From NCBI RefSeq assembly GCF_001956985.1, contig NZ_CP019082.1, positions 868,001 through 932,000 on the forward strand: DNA of 64,000 nucleotides, given 5' to 3'. The stretch's first letter is position 1; each line of letters starts with the position of its first letter. The stretch comes from Paludisphaera borealis (GTDB lineage Bacteria; Planctomycetota; Planctomycetia; Isosphaerales; Isosphaeraceae). A program made the position numbers and the translations under genes. Shown piece by piece: positions 25,537 to 35,478 of the stretch. The notes beneath the pieces are model-generated. The model was not told where the DNA came from. It saw only the letters and a list, made by a program, of their open reading frames with translations, and searched no databases.

Positions 25537-26973
25537 TCAGGCCAGGATTTCGTGGACGACCTCGCCGTGGACGTCGGTGAGGCGGCGATCGACGCCGGCG
25601 GTGCGGAAGGTGAGGCGTTTGTGGTCGACGCCCATCAAGTGGAGGATCGTGGCGTGGAGGTCGTAGCAGTAGGTCTTGCCCTCGACCGCGTGATAGCCGA
25701 GGTCGTCGCTGCGGCCGTGCGACGCGCCCGCCTTCACCCCCGCGCCGACGAGCCAGGTGACGAACGAGCCGCCGTTGTGGTCGCGGCCGAGCGAGCCCTG
25801 CGCGAACGGCGTGCGGCCGAACTCGGTGGTCCAGACGACGAGCGTGTCGTCGAGCAGGCCGCGGGCCTTGAGGTCGCCGAGCAAGGCGGCGATCGGCTGG
25901 TCGACGCTCGCGGCGATCGGCGGCAGCTCGGTCTGGATGTTGCCGTGGTTGTCCCAATTCCCCTCGGCCCCCTGCGGCCCGCTCCAGACCTGGACGATCC
26001 GCGTCCCGCGCTCGATCAGCCGGCGCGCCAGCAGGCAGCGGCGGCCGAAGTCGGCCGTGTGGTCCTGGTCGAGCCCGTACGCTCGGCGGACGACCGCGCT
26101 CTCGCGCGAGACGTCGAAGACCTCCGGGGCGCTCAACTGCATCTTGGCGGCCAGCTCGTACGACGCGATCCGGGCCTCAAGCCGTGAATCGTCGGGCCGG
26201 TCGTCCGCGTGCTTGCGGTTGAACCGTTCGAGCAACGCCAGGCTGTCGCGCTGGGCGTCGCCCCCGGCGAATTTGCAACCGGCGTCGGGGAACAAATCGG
26301 GCACGGGCCGGGCCGAGGCCGCGTTGATCACCGTCCCCTGGTGCCGCGCCGGCAGGAACCCCGCGCTGAAGTTCCCCTTCTGGTTGTACGGCAGCCCCTT
26401 GGGATCGGGCAGGACGACGAACGTCGGTAGGTTGTCGGTCAGGTCGCCCAGCCCGTACGAGATCCAGGCGCCCATGCACGGGAAGCCGGGCAGCAGAAAG
26501 CCCGTGTTCATCATGTAGCTGGCCGGCCCGTGGACGTTCGTCTTGGAGGCCATGGCCATCAAAAAGGCCATGTCGTCGACCCACTTCGCCTGATGCGGAA
26601 ACACGCTGCTGACCCACTGCCCTCGCTCGCCATGACGGCGGAACGCGAACGGGCTTTTCATGACCGCGCCGGCCGGCGCGGTGAAGCCCTCGGGCTTCTC
26701 CTTGGGGCCGATCAACTGGCCGTGCAGCCGGTTCAGTTCGGGCTTGTAATCGAACGTGTCCATCGGGCTCGCGCCGCCGTTCATGAACAACTGAATCACC
26801 CGCTTCACCCTGGCCGGATGATGCGGCGCCCCGAGCACCCCTGGAGCACCCGCGCCGGCCGAGGCGTCGCGCGATAGAAGCTGCGCCAGGGCCACCGAGC
26901 CGATGCCGCCGCCGAACCGTGAGAGGAAGTCGCGACGCGAGACGGCCGGCATGTGCAACGGGTTTTGATTCAT
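25537..26973 (-). CDS. DUF1501 protein (Tat-exported, sulfatase-like fold)
   Basis: 478 aa. A Tat signal is present: SRRDFLSRFGGGIGSVALAQ. The body has the usual DUF1501 sequence: FMNGGASPMDTFDYKPELN, PRHQGTVINAASARPVPDL, RRCLLARRLIERGTRIVQV, DNHGNIQTELPPIAASVDQP, VVWTTEFGRTPFAQ and the final GRSDDLGYHAVEGKTYCYD. This family accompanies PSD1/DUF1800 proteins in planctomycetes, and its chemistry is unknown although the fold resembles alkaline phosphatases. It lies 3 bp downstream of the PSD1 gene on the same strand, so they form an operon. Start 26973; 26952 is an alternative. Confidence 0.95.
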   Translation of the reverse strand: MNQNPLHMPAVSRRDFLSRFGGGIGSVALAQLLSRDASAGAGAPGVLGAPHHPARVKRVIQLFMNGGASPMDTFDYKPELNRLHGQLIGPKEKPEGFTAPAGAVMKSPFAFRRHGERGQWVSSVFPHQAKWVDDMAFLMAMASKTNVHGPASYMMNTGFLLPGFPCMGAWISYGLGDLTDNLPTFVVLPDPKGLPYNQKGNFSAGFLPARHQGTVINAASARPVPDLFPDAGCKFAGGDAQRDSLALLERFNRKHADDRPDDSRLEARIASYELAAKMQLSAPEVFDVSRESAVVRRAYGLDQDHTADFGRRCLLARRLIERGTRIVQVWSGPQGAEGNWDNHGNIQTELPPIAASVDQPIAALLGDLKARGLLDDTLVVWTTEFGRTPFAQGSLGRDHNGGSFVTWLVGAGVKAGASHGRSDDLGYHAVEGKTYCYDLHATILHLMGVDHKRLTFRTAGVDRRLTDVHGEVVHEILA

Positions 26974-26976
26974 GAT

Positions 26977-29301
<2,325 letters not shown>

Positions 29302-29398
29302 GGGCAAGGCGCCTCGGTGTGCGATTCCTGGCGGAAACGGCGGGAACGACCGGAGGGCGGGGACGCTTCCCGGATCATAACCCCCACGGACAAGCCGC

Positions 29399-29812
29399 TC
29401 AAGGGGGGGCGTCGGCCAGGAACAGCGCCTTGAGCCGGTCGTCGATCCGCTTGGGTCGATGGGTCTGAGGATCGACGGCCACCCAGACGGTCTTCACGCG
29501 GGTCAGCAGGGTGTCGTCGGCGGGCCGGACGATGTCGATCCGCCGCTCCATGCTCGCGCCCGAGACCGACTCGATCCAGGTACGGGCGATCAGGTCGTCG
29601 TTGAGGAACGCCGGCCGCAGGTAGTCGATCTCGTGCCGCCGCGTCACCCACGACAGGGTTTCTCGGAACGATTGCGGGACGGCGGTCTTCCAGTGCGCCA
29701 CGGCGACGTCCTGGGCGTATCTCACATAGACCACATTGTTAACGTGGCCTTGACCGTCGATGTCCTCGGTCCGGACCCGGAAGGCGTGCTCGAAAATTTT
29801 GGACGAACTCAT
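29399..29812 (-). CDS. hotdog acyl-CoA thioesterase (YbgC/4HBT type)
   Basis: 137 aa, the normal size for the family. The active-site region RTEDIDGQGHVNNVVYVRY contains the conserved Asp and the GHVNN loop; the later strands are visible in IDYLRPAFLNDDLIARTWI, MERRIDIVRPADDTLL and VKTVWVAVDPQTHRPKRI. Members hydrolyse acyl-CoA or acyl carrier thioesters in the cytoplasm; the chain specificity cannot be read here. The start at 29812 is ATG. It stands apart from its neighbours, 97 bp downstream of nothing obvious. Confidence 0.92.
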   Translation of the reverse strand: MSSSKIFEHAFRVRTEDIDGQGHVNNVVYVRYAQDVAVAHWKTAVPQSFRETLSWVTRRHEIDYLRPAFLNDDLIARTWIESVSGASMERRIDIVRPADDTLLTRVKTVWVAVDPQTHRPKRIDDRLKALFLADAPP

Positions 29813-30002
29813 TTCCAAACACGCTCCACTCTCTAATAATGCGTAAGGCTATGACGAATGTACCAAGGAAAAATCGCCCTGGAATGGTTCTTTCCCCGAA
29901 CCCATCGAGCGAAAGTTGCCTCTAGCGGATGTGTGACCTAGAGTCGTCATTAGACGGATCTTTGTTCCCCGAAATCGCCCAGAGAGGGCTTGCGACGTTC
30001 TC

Positions 30003-30224
30003 ATGACTGACGCGGACGGACGGACCCACACCATCGAGCGGCTTCAGTCGCTCCTGAATCGGCTCTCCGCCTCCGACCTGACGCTGGTCGAAGCCAACGA
30101 CCTGCGCGCCCAGGTCCTCGACATGCTGTCCGAATCCTCGGCGCCCGCCCCGGTCGATCCGGGGTCGAGCCCGTTCCGGCTCCGCGGCCGGCCCACGATG
30201 GCCTGCGAAGCGCTCTGCTGCTGA
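30003..30224 (+). CDS. small hypothetical protein
   Basis: 73 aa. The sequence is soluble and helix-rich at the N-terminus (HTIERLQSLLNRLSASDLTL, ANDLRAQVLDMLSES), followed by a Pro/Ser/Arg-rich stretch, and ends with ACEALCC. A possible ribosome-binding site (AGAGAGGG) lies farther upstream than usual, about 15 bases. Codon use in the first 45 codons is GC-biased at third positions like the neighbours, which supports coding. I do not recognise a family. The downstream gene is convergent (msrA). Confidence 0.5.
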   Translation: MTDADGRTHTIERLQSLLNRLSASDLTLVEANDLRAQVLDMLSESSAPAPVDPGSSPFRLRGRPTMACEALCC

Positions 30225-30268
30225 CCCGCTCGGTCGAGTCGGCCGGCGGACGCCGCGATCGATCACGA

Positions 30269-30739
30269 TCAGATATGGCAGCTTCCGCCGCCGTTCTTCT
30301 GAACGTACTGCTGGTGATACTCCTCGGCTCGCCAGAAGGTCGCCGCGGGGGTGATCTCGGTGACGATCGGCCGGGGGAACGCGCCGGACTCATCGAGCCG
30401 TCGCTTGAGCGCCGACGCCTCGTCGCGCTGGGCGTCGTCGTGATAGAAGACGGCCGAGCGGTACTGACTGCCGAAGTCGGGCCCCTGGCGGTTGAGCGTG
30501 GTGGGGTTGTGGATCTTCCAGAACAGCTCAAGCAGTTGCGGGAAGCTCACTTGCGCGGGGTCGAACTGAACCTGGACGACCTCGGCGTGCCCGGTCTGGT
30601 CGGTGCAAACCTGCTTGTACGTCGGATGCTCGACCGCCCCCCCCATGTAGCCGACCGCCGTTTCGACGACCCCGGGCATCTTGCGGAACGCTTCCTCGAC
30701 GCCCCAGAAACACCCCGCCCCAAACGTCGCCGTTGCCAT
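30269..30739 (-). CDS. msrA: peptide-methionine (S)-S-oxide reductase
   Basis: 156 aa, the normal short MsrA. The catalytic Cys10 sits in [62 protein letters not shown] and [10 protein letters not shown] follow in family order. It reduces methionine-S-sulfoxide in proteins, repairing oxidative damage. The C-terminal Cys in GGGSCHI may serve as the resolving Cys. No msrB is adjacent. Confidence 0.96.
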   Translation of the reverse strand: MATATFGAGCFWGVEEAFRKMPGVVETAVGYMGGAVEHPTYKQVCTDQTGHAEVVQVQFDPAQVSFPQLLELFWKIHNPTTLNRQGPDFGSQYRSAVFYHDDAQRDEASALKRRLDESGAFPRPIVTEITPAATFWRAEEYHQQYVQKNGGGSCHI

Positions 30740-30848
30740 CGCGCACCCTCCCTTTGGATTCGGACTCGGGAAACTCGCCGTTCCCGACCATCCTCATCTT
30801 ACCGCGGTCGGCAATTGGGCGGCGCGCGAGGGCCGGCGCGTCTTCTCC

Positions 30849-33752
30849 TCACGGTTGCTTGAGGAACGCGATCAGGTCGGCGAGGCCCTGGGGGCCGAGG
30901 GTTTCTTCGAGGCCTTCGGGCATCAGGGTTCGGCCGCTGGGGCGCAGGGCTTCGATCTCGGAGCGGAGCACCGATTGCTCGATCCCCTCGGCGGCGCGGA
31001 GCTTCAGGCTGGAGGCGGTTTCCTCGGCGAGCAGGCCCGAGAACGTCTGGCCGCGTTTGGTGACGACGAGGAACGTCGAGAAGTCGGGCGAGACGTCGGC
31101 GTTGGGGTCGAGGATGTCCTTCAGCAGCGCCGCCGGGGGACGGCCGGCGACGCCGGATAGGTCTGGGCCGACGCGGTTGCCCTTGCCCTGGCGCTGGTGG
31201 CACGTCTGGCAGTTCTTGGCGAACAGCTCGCCTCCGCGCTGGGCGTCGCCTTTCAGTTCGAGCGACGGCTGGAACTTCAGGACGACGGCGCCACGATCGG
31301 CCGGGGCCGATTTCGCCAGCAGCTTCTCGATCCGGGCGCGGAGCGCGGCGTCGGGCGTGAGCCGGAGCGCGTCGCGGTCGGCGGGGGCCAGCTCGGTCAT
31401 CGCCACCTCCTCGTCTTCGATGGCCGTCACGAGCCGGTCGGCCAGCGGCGCCGAGGTCGTCAACGCCGACAGCACCTCGCGGCGGACGCGGGTCGGCAGC
31501 GCTCCCCAACGCTCCAGAATCCGCCCCGCCAGCTCGGGCGAGCCCACCTCGGCGACCGCCCGGGCCGAGGCCGATTGCACGGCGTCGGGCTGGCCGGGCG
31601 CGAGCAGGCCGGGGACCGCCTCGGCGCACGCCTCGGGCCGGCAGCGCGCCAGCAAGGCCAGCGCCTGGGCGCGGTCGGCCGGCGGGGCGTCGGCGGCAGA
31701 GACGACCTTCGCCGCGCGGTCGAGCAACGCGCTGATCCCCTTGAACGCCTCGGCCGGCCCTTCCTTCAACAGCGCATGCAGCGGCCGGCCCGCTCGCGAC
31801 AGGCCGTCCGACAGGCCGTCGAGCAGGGCGATCCGGCCGGCGACCGACGCGGCGTTCGGATCGGGCGACAGCCGGGCCGCCAGCTTCCGCAACTCGTCGG
31901 GGCGATTCCGCGCCCCCACGATCGATGCCGCCGCCGCCAGCAATCGAGCCTGACCCGGCGACGTCGCGGCCAGCCATTCGGGGTCGTCGTCGAGCAACGC
32001 CTGCAAGAACCGATCGGCCTTCTCGCCCAGCCCGCTGAGCACCGCCAGGCGGGCCCATTCGTCGTCGGCGTCCCGCGCGGCGATTTTCGCCAGCGCGCCG
32101 GCCGCGCGGTCGTCGGCCAGGTCGCCCAGCGCGATCGCCGCCTGAAACCGCACGCGGATCTCGGGGGCGTCGGCCGCCTTGACCAGCGCGTCGGCGAGCC
32201 CCGGGCGGCCGTCGGCCAGCTTCGCGGCGGCCTCGCGGACGCCGGCGTTCGGATCGGAAAGCGCCCGGGCGAGCACGGCGTCGTCGAGCGATCCGAGGCC
32301 GTCGAGCGTCCAGAGGGCGTGCGCCCGGCCGAGCGGAGTCGCGCCGGCGTTCGCCAGCGCAGCCAACGCGGGGATCGCCGCCGTATCGTGGCGCTCGACG
32401 AGCAGCCGCTGGGCGGTGTCGCGCTGCCAGGCATTGATGTGTTCGAGCGAGGCGACCAGGACGGCCGTCGGCGCCTTGCCGAGCGGCGGGCCGACCGCGA
32501 GCTTCGCGTCTTTCTTGCTGATCCGCCAGAGCCGGCCCCGGTTGTTCCAGCGGCGGAAGTCGACCGACTTGCGCAGCGCTTCGGGGACGAACTGCGGGTG
32601 CTCGACCATCTCGCGGTAGAAGTCGACGACGTAAAGCGCGCCGTCGGGGCCGGTCGTCAGGTTGACCGGGCGGAAGCAGGGGTCGGTCGAGGCGAGGAAT
32701 TCGCGGTCGGCTTCGGCCCGGCGGGCGAGGAACGTCGGCCCGCGCTGTTCCAGCACCCGGCGCTGGACCAGGTTCGTGAGCGATTCGCAGACGAAGGCGT
32801 CGCCCTTGTAGGCGTCGCCCAGGACGTCGCCGCGGTAGATCGTGGGGCCGCAGGTGGCGTTGAAATAGGCCGTCGACTCGCGATTGAACGTCGTCTGCGC
32901 GGGGCTGATCGGGAAGACCCGGCCGCCGTCGGCGGGGTCGAGGATCGACGCGACCGACGCCGATTCGGCTAGGTATTTGTTGCGGCTGAGGACGCGTTCC
33001 TCGATCACGGCGTGGCGGATCGGGATCGTGTTCCACGACGGGAACCGGCGGCCCCAATCATCGCGCGGCAGACCGAACTGGCTGAAGCCGGAGACCACCT
33101 GGATTTCGCCGGTGTCGGGCCGGAACCGGAAGTCGTGGCGGTTGAGCGGGACCGCCTTGGCGTCGGGGTCGCCGGGCCGGCGGACGACGCCGTCGCTGCG
33201 GCCGTTCGCGGCGTAAACCCAGTTGTCGGCGCCCCATGTCAGGCCGTTGACGCGAAGCTGCTGGTTCCCCTCGACGAACCCGGTCAAGACCACCCGGCGC
33301 TCGTCGGCGACGCCGTCGCCGTTCGTGTCCTTCAGGAACACAATGTCGGGCGCGGCGGTCACGAGCACGCCGCCGTTCCAGGGGAGCACGCCGTTCGGAA
33401 AATTCAATCCGTCGGCGAACGTCGATGCGGTCTCATAGCGGCCGTCGCCGTCGCGGTCGACGAGCATACGGACCTTGCCCGATTTCGGACCGGCCGGGTA
33501 GTCGGTCATCTCGACGACGAACAGCCGCCCGGCCTCGTCCCAGGCGACGGCCACCGGGCTGGCGATGTCGGGTTCGGACGCGATCAGCTCGATCCGCAAT
33601 TCCGGGTCGATCAGCCGCAACGTCGCCCGTTCGTCCTCCGGCGACAGCGGCCCCGGCCCCGCCCCCGCCGTCAGGCTGATCCAGACCCCGAGGAAGACCC
33701 TGCGCGCCAGGCGCGACGAACGCAGTACGGAGTTTACGTGTGAACAGATCAT
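30849..33752 (-). CDS. PVC-type secreted heme-binding CxxCH protein with propeller and HEAT-like domains
   Basis: 967 aa. Signal peptide near residues 13-35; then a propeller with sugar-dehydrogenase character (SPVAVAWDEAGRLFVVEM, MLVDRDGDGRYETASTFADG, FPNGVLPWNGGVLVTAAPD, TGPDGALYVVDFYREMVEHP), a long Ala-rich HEAT-like region (about 430-790), and a C-terminal cytochrome c domain with CQTCH at 848-852, GPDLSG and the distal LMPEG. This is a well-known planctomycete/verrucomicrobial family linked to sugar oxidation and electron transfer, but without proven substrate. The start at 33752 gives MICSHVNSV; other in-frame starts are possible. Confidence 0.93.
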   Translation of the reverse strand: MICSHVNSVLRSSRLARRVFLGVWISLTAGAGPGPLSPEDERATLRLIDPELRIELIASEPDIASPVAVAWDEAGRLFVVEMTDYPAGPKSGKVRMLVDRDGDGRYETASTFADGLNFPNGVLPWNGGVLVTAAPDIVFLKDTNGDGVADERRVVLTGFVEGNQQLRVNGLTWGADNWVYAANGRSDGVVRRPGDPDAKAVPLNRHDFRFRPDTGEIQVVSGFSQFGLPRDDWGRRFPSWNTIPIRHAVIEERVLSRNKYLAESASVASILDPADGGRVFPISPAQTTFNRESTAYFNATCGPTIYRGDVLGDAYKGDAFVCESLTNLVQRRVLEQRGPTFLARRAEADREFLASTDPCFRPVNLTTGPDGALYVVDFYREMVEHPQFVPEALRKSVDFRRWNNRGRLWRISKKDAKLAVGPPLGKAPTAVLVASLEHINAWQRDTAQRLLVERHDTAAIPALAALANAGATPLGRAHALWTLDGLGSLDDAVLARALSDPNAGVREAAAKLADGRPGLADALVKAADAPEIRVRFQAAIALGDLADDRAAGALAKIAARDADDEWARLAVLSGLGEKADRFLQALLDDDPEWLAATSPGQARLLAAAASIVGARNRPDELRKLAARLSPDPNAASVAGRIALLDGLSDGLSRAGRPLHALLKEGPAEAFKGISALLDRAAKVVSAADAPPADRAQALALLARCRPEACAEAVPGLLAPGQPDAVQSASARAVAEVGSPELAGRILERWGALPTRVRREVLSALTTSAPLADRLVTAIEDEEVAMTELAPADRDALRLTPDAALRARIEKLLAKSAPADRGAVVLKFQPSLELKGDAQRGGELFAKNCQTCHQRQGKGNRVGPDLSGVAGRPPAALLKDILDPNADVSPDFSTFLVVTKRGQTFSGLLAEETASSLKLRAAEGIEQSVLRSEIEALRPSGRTLMPEGLEETLGPQGLADLIAFLKQP

Positions 33753-33808
33753 CGTGGCTCGCTAGGTGAAACTCGGTTTGATTATGAGAACAGGCCGTCG
33801 CGGCCATG

Positions 33809-33946
33809 CCTTCTCCCCTTGCGGGAGAAGGCGGCCGGCACGGCCGGATGAGGGGGGAGCATCATCGTGTCTTTGTTCGGGTCACAGGGCGATCGAGCAC
33901 CCCTCATCCGCCCCTTCGGGGCACCTTCTCCCGCAAGGGGAGAAGG
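33809..33946. repeat. CCTTCTCCC palindrome family, copy 3 (complete)
   Basis: The left half begins CCTTCTCCCCTTGCGGGAGA at 33809 and continues with GGCCGGATGAGGGG; the right half mirrors it with CCCCTCATCCGCC and ends with a CTTCTCCCGCAAGGGGAGAA hairpin to 33946. The central about 45 bp is unique. It lies in the 236-bp space between the PVC heme protein and Gfo/Idh genes, both on the minus strand. Nothing else is recognised in that space. Confidence 0.75.
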
Positions 33947-33988
33947 GAACCCGAATCCGGCCGTCCACAACGTGTCTGCGAGCCGCGC

Positions 33989-35338
33989 TCAAACGTGGAT
34001 CGAGAAGCCCTTGCGGTAGTCGCGGCGGATGTACTGGTCGGCGGCGGAGTTGTTCTTGGCGCGCATGTCCTTGGCGTCCCACTCGATCTTGGTGCCGGCC
34101 TTGAGGGCGACGACGCCCAGGAGGACGGTCTCGGTGAGGCGGCCGGCGTACTCGAAGTTCGAGAGCGCCTTCTTGGGGTCCTTGGTCTTGATGGCCTCGA
34201 CCCACTCGGTGAAGTGGCCGGGCGAGCGCGGTAGGGTCGCCTCGGGCTTCTTGAATTCCTTGTACTTGTCGCGCGGCAGCAGGACGTGCTCGGCGCCGTA
34301 GTCGTTCACGGAGTAGAACGAGCCCTTCTCGCCGACGATCAACAGGCCGCTGCCGGACGACTTTTCGCCGTGCAGCAGCTTCTTGTAGGCGCGCTTCTCC
34401 TCGGGGAGCTTGTCGCCGCCGTCGTACCAGGTGAGGGAGAGCGGGGCGCGGCCGTTGCGCTCGCCGAACTGGGTCTTGATGATCGACCAGGTGGGGTAGG
34501 TTTCGCGGTCGACGATGCCGGAGGTGTCGAGGACCTCGACGCTCTCGGCGTCGAACAGCTCAAGGCCCATGGCGGCGACGTTGATCGTGTGGCAGGCCAT
34601 GTCGCCCAGCGCGCCGGTGCCGAAGTCGAGCCAGCCGCGCCAGTTGAACGGGTGGTAGCCGCCGTGGTAGGGGCGGTCGTGGGCGGGGCCGAGGAATTCG
34701 TACCAGTGGACGTTGTTGGGGATGCCGGGGGTGTCGGTGGGGCGCTTGACGCCCTGCGGCCAGATCGGCCGGTTGGTCCAGACGTGGATCTCCTTGATCG
34801 GCCCGAGCGCGCCGGCTTTGAGCAGCTCGACGCCTTCGCGGAAGCCGTCGTCGGCGGTTCCCTGGTTGCCCATCTGGGTGCAGAGGTTCTTCTCGGCGGC
34901 GAGCGTGCGGAGGATGCGGGCCTCCTCGATCGACCACGTCAGCGGCTTCTGGCAGAACGTGTGCTTGCCCATCCGCATGGCCATCGCCGAGGCGACCGCG
35001 TGCGAGTGGTCGGGCGTGCTCACGGTGACGGCGTCGATCTTGTCGCCAAGCTCTTCGAGCATCTTGCGGTAGTCGAAGTACTTCTTCGCGTTGGGGTACT
35101 TGGCCGCCATCTTGTCGAGCGTTTTCTCGTCGATGTCGCAAAGGGCGACGATCTCGCCATGCTTGCCGGCGTCGTTGGTGTCGCTGTCCCCCTTGCCGCC
35201 GACGCCGATGCAGGCGAAGCGGACCTTGGAATTGGGCGACTCGTCGGCCGCCCGGGCGACGGCCGGCGCCGCGCCTCGCAAGAAGCTCCCGGAAACGCCG
35301 GCGATGGCGGAAGTGGTCAGGAAATCACGACGTTTCAT
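33989..35338 (-). CDS. Tat-exported Gfo/Idh/MocA-family oxidoreductase, copy 1
   Basis: 449 aa. The Tat-type signal is KRRDFLTTSAIAGVSGSF. The NAD(P)-binding fold has VRFACIGVGGKGD and VALCDIDEKTLDKMAAKYP; the catalytic-domain marks are VSTPDHSHA, TFCQKPLTW (conserved Lys), GNQG and GALGDMACHTINVAAMGL with the His of this family. Exported members are characteristic of planctomycetes and are thought to work on sugars or sugar derivatives; the substrate is unknown. Its nearest relative in this window is at 51641-53002, which is clearly paralogous. Confidence 0.95.
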   Translation of the reverse strand: MKRRDFLTTSAIAGVSGSFLRGAAPAVARAADESPNSKVRFACIGVGGKGDSDTNDAGKHGEIVALCDIDEKTLDKMAAKYPNAKKYFDYRKMLEELGDKIDAVTVSTPDHSHAVASAMAMRMGKHTFCQKPLTWSIEEARILRTLAAEKNLCTQMGNQGTADDGFREGVELLKAGALGPIKEIHVWTNRPIWPQGVKRPTDTPGIPNNVHWYEFLGPAHDRPYHGGYHPFNWRGWLDFGTGALGDMACHTINVAAMGLELFDAESVEVLDTSGIVDRETYPTWSIIKTQFGERNGRAPLSLTWYDGGDKLPEEKRAYKKLLHGEKSSGSGLLIVGEKGSFYSVNDYGAEHVLLPRDKYKEFKKPEATLPRSPGHFTEWVEAIKTKDPKKALSNFEYAGRLTETVLLGVVALKAGTKIEWDAKDMRAKNNSAADQYIRRDYRKGFSIHV

Positions 35339-35478
35339 GGTCCAGCGACTCCTCGAAAACAGGCAAGAGATCGGCCTCGGACCGCGACGCCCGAATCCGC
35401 CGATAGGTTTTCAGCATGACGCGCACCGCCCGCCGTCGCAAGCCGCCGCCGCCGCAACTCCAACCGCGATCGGGCAAC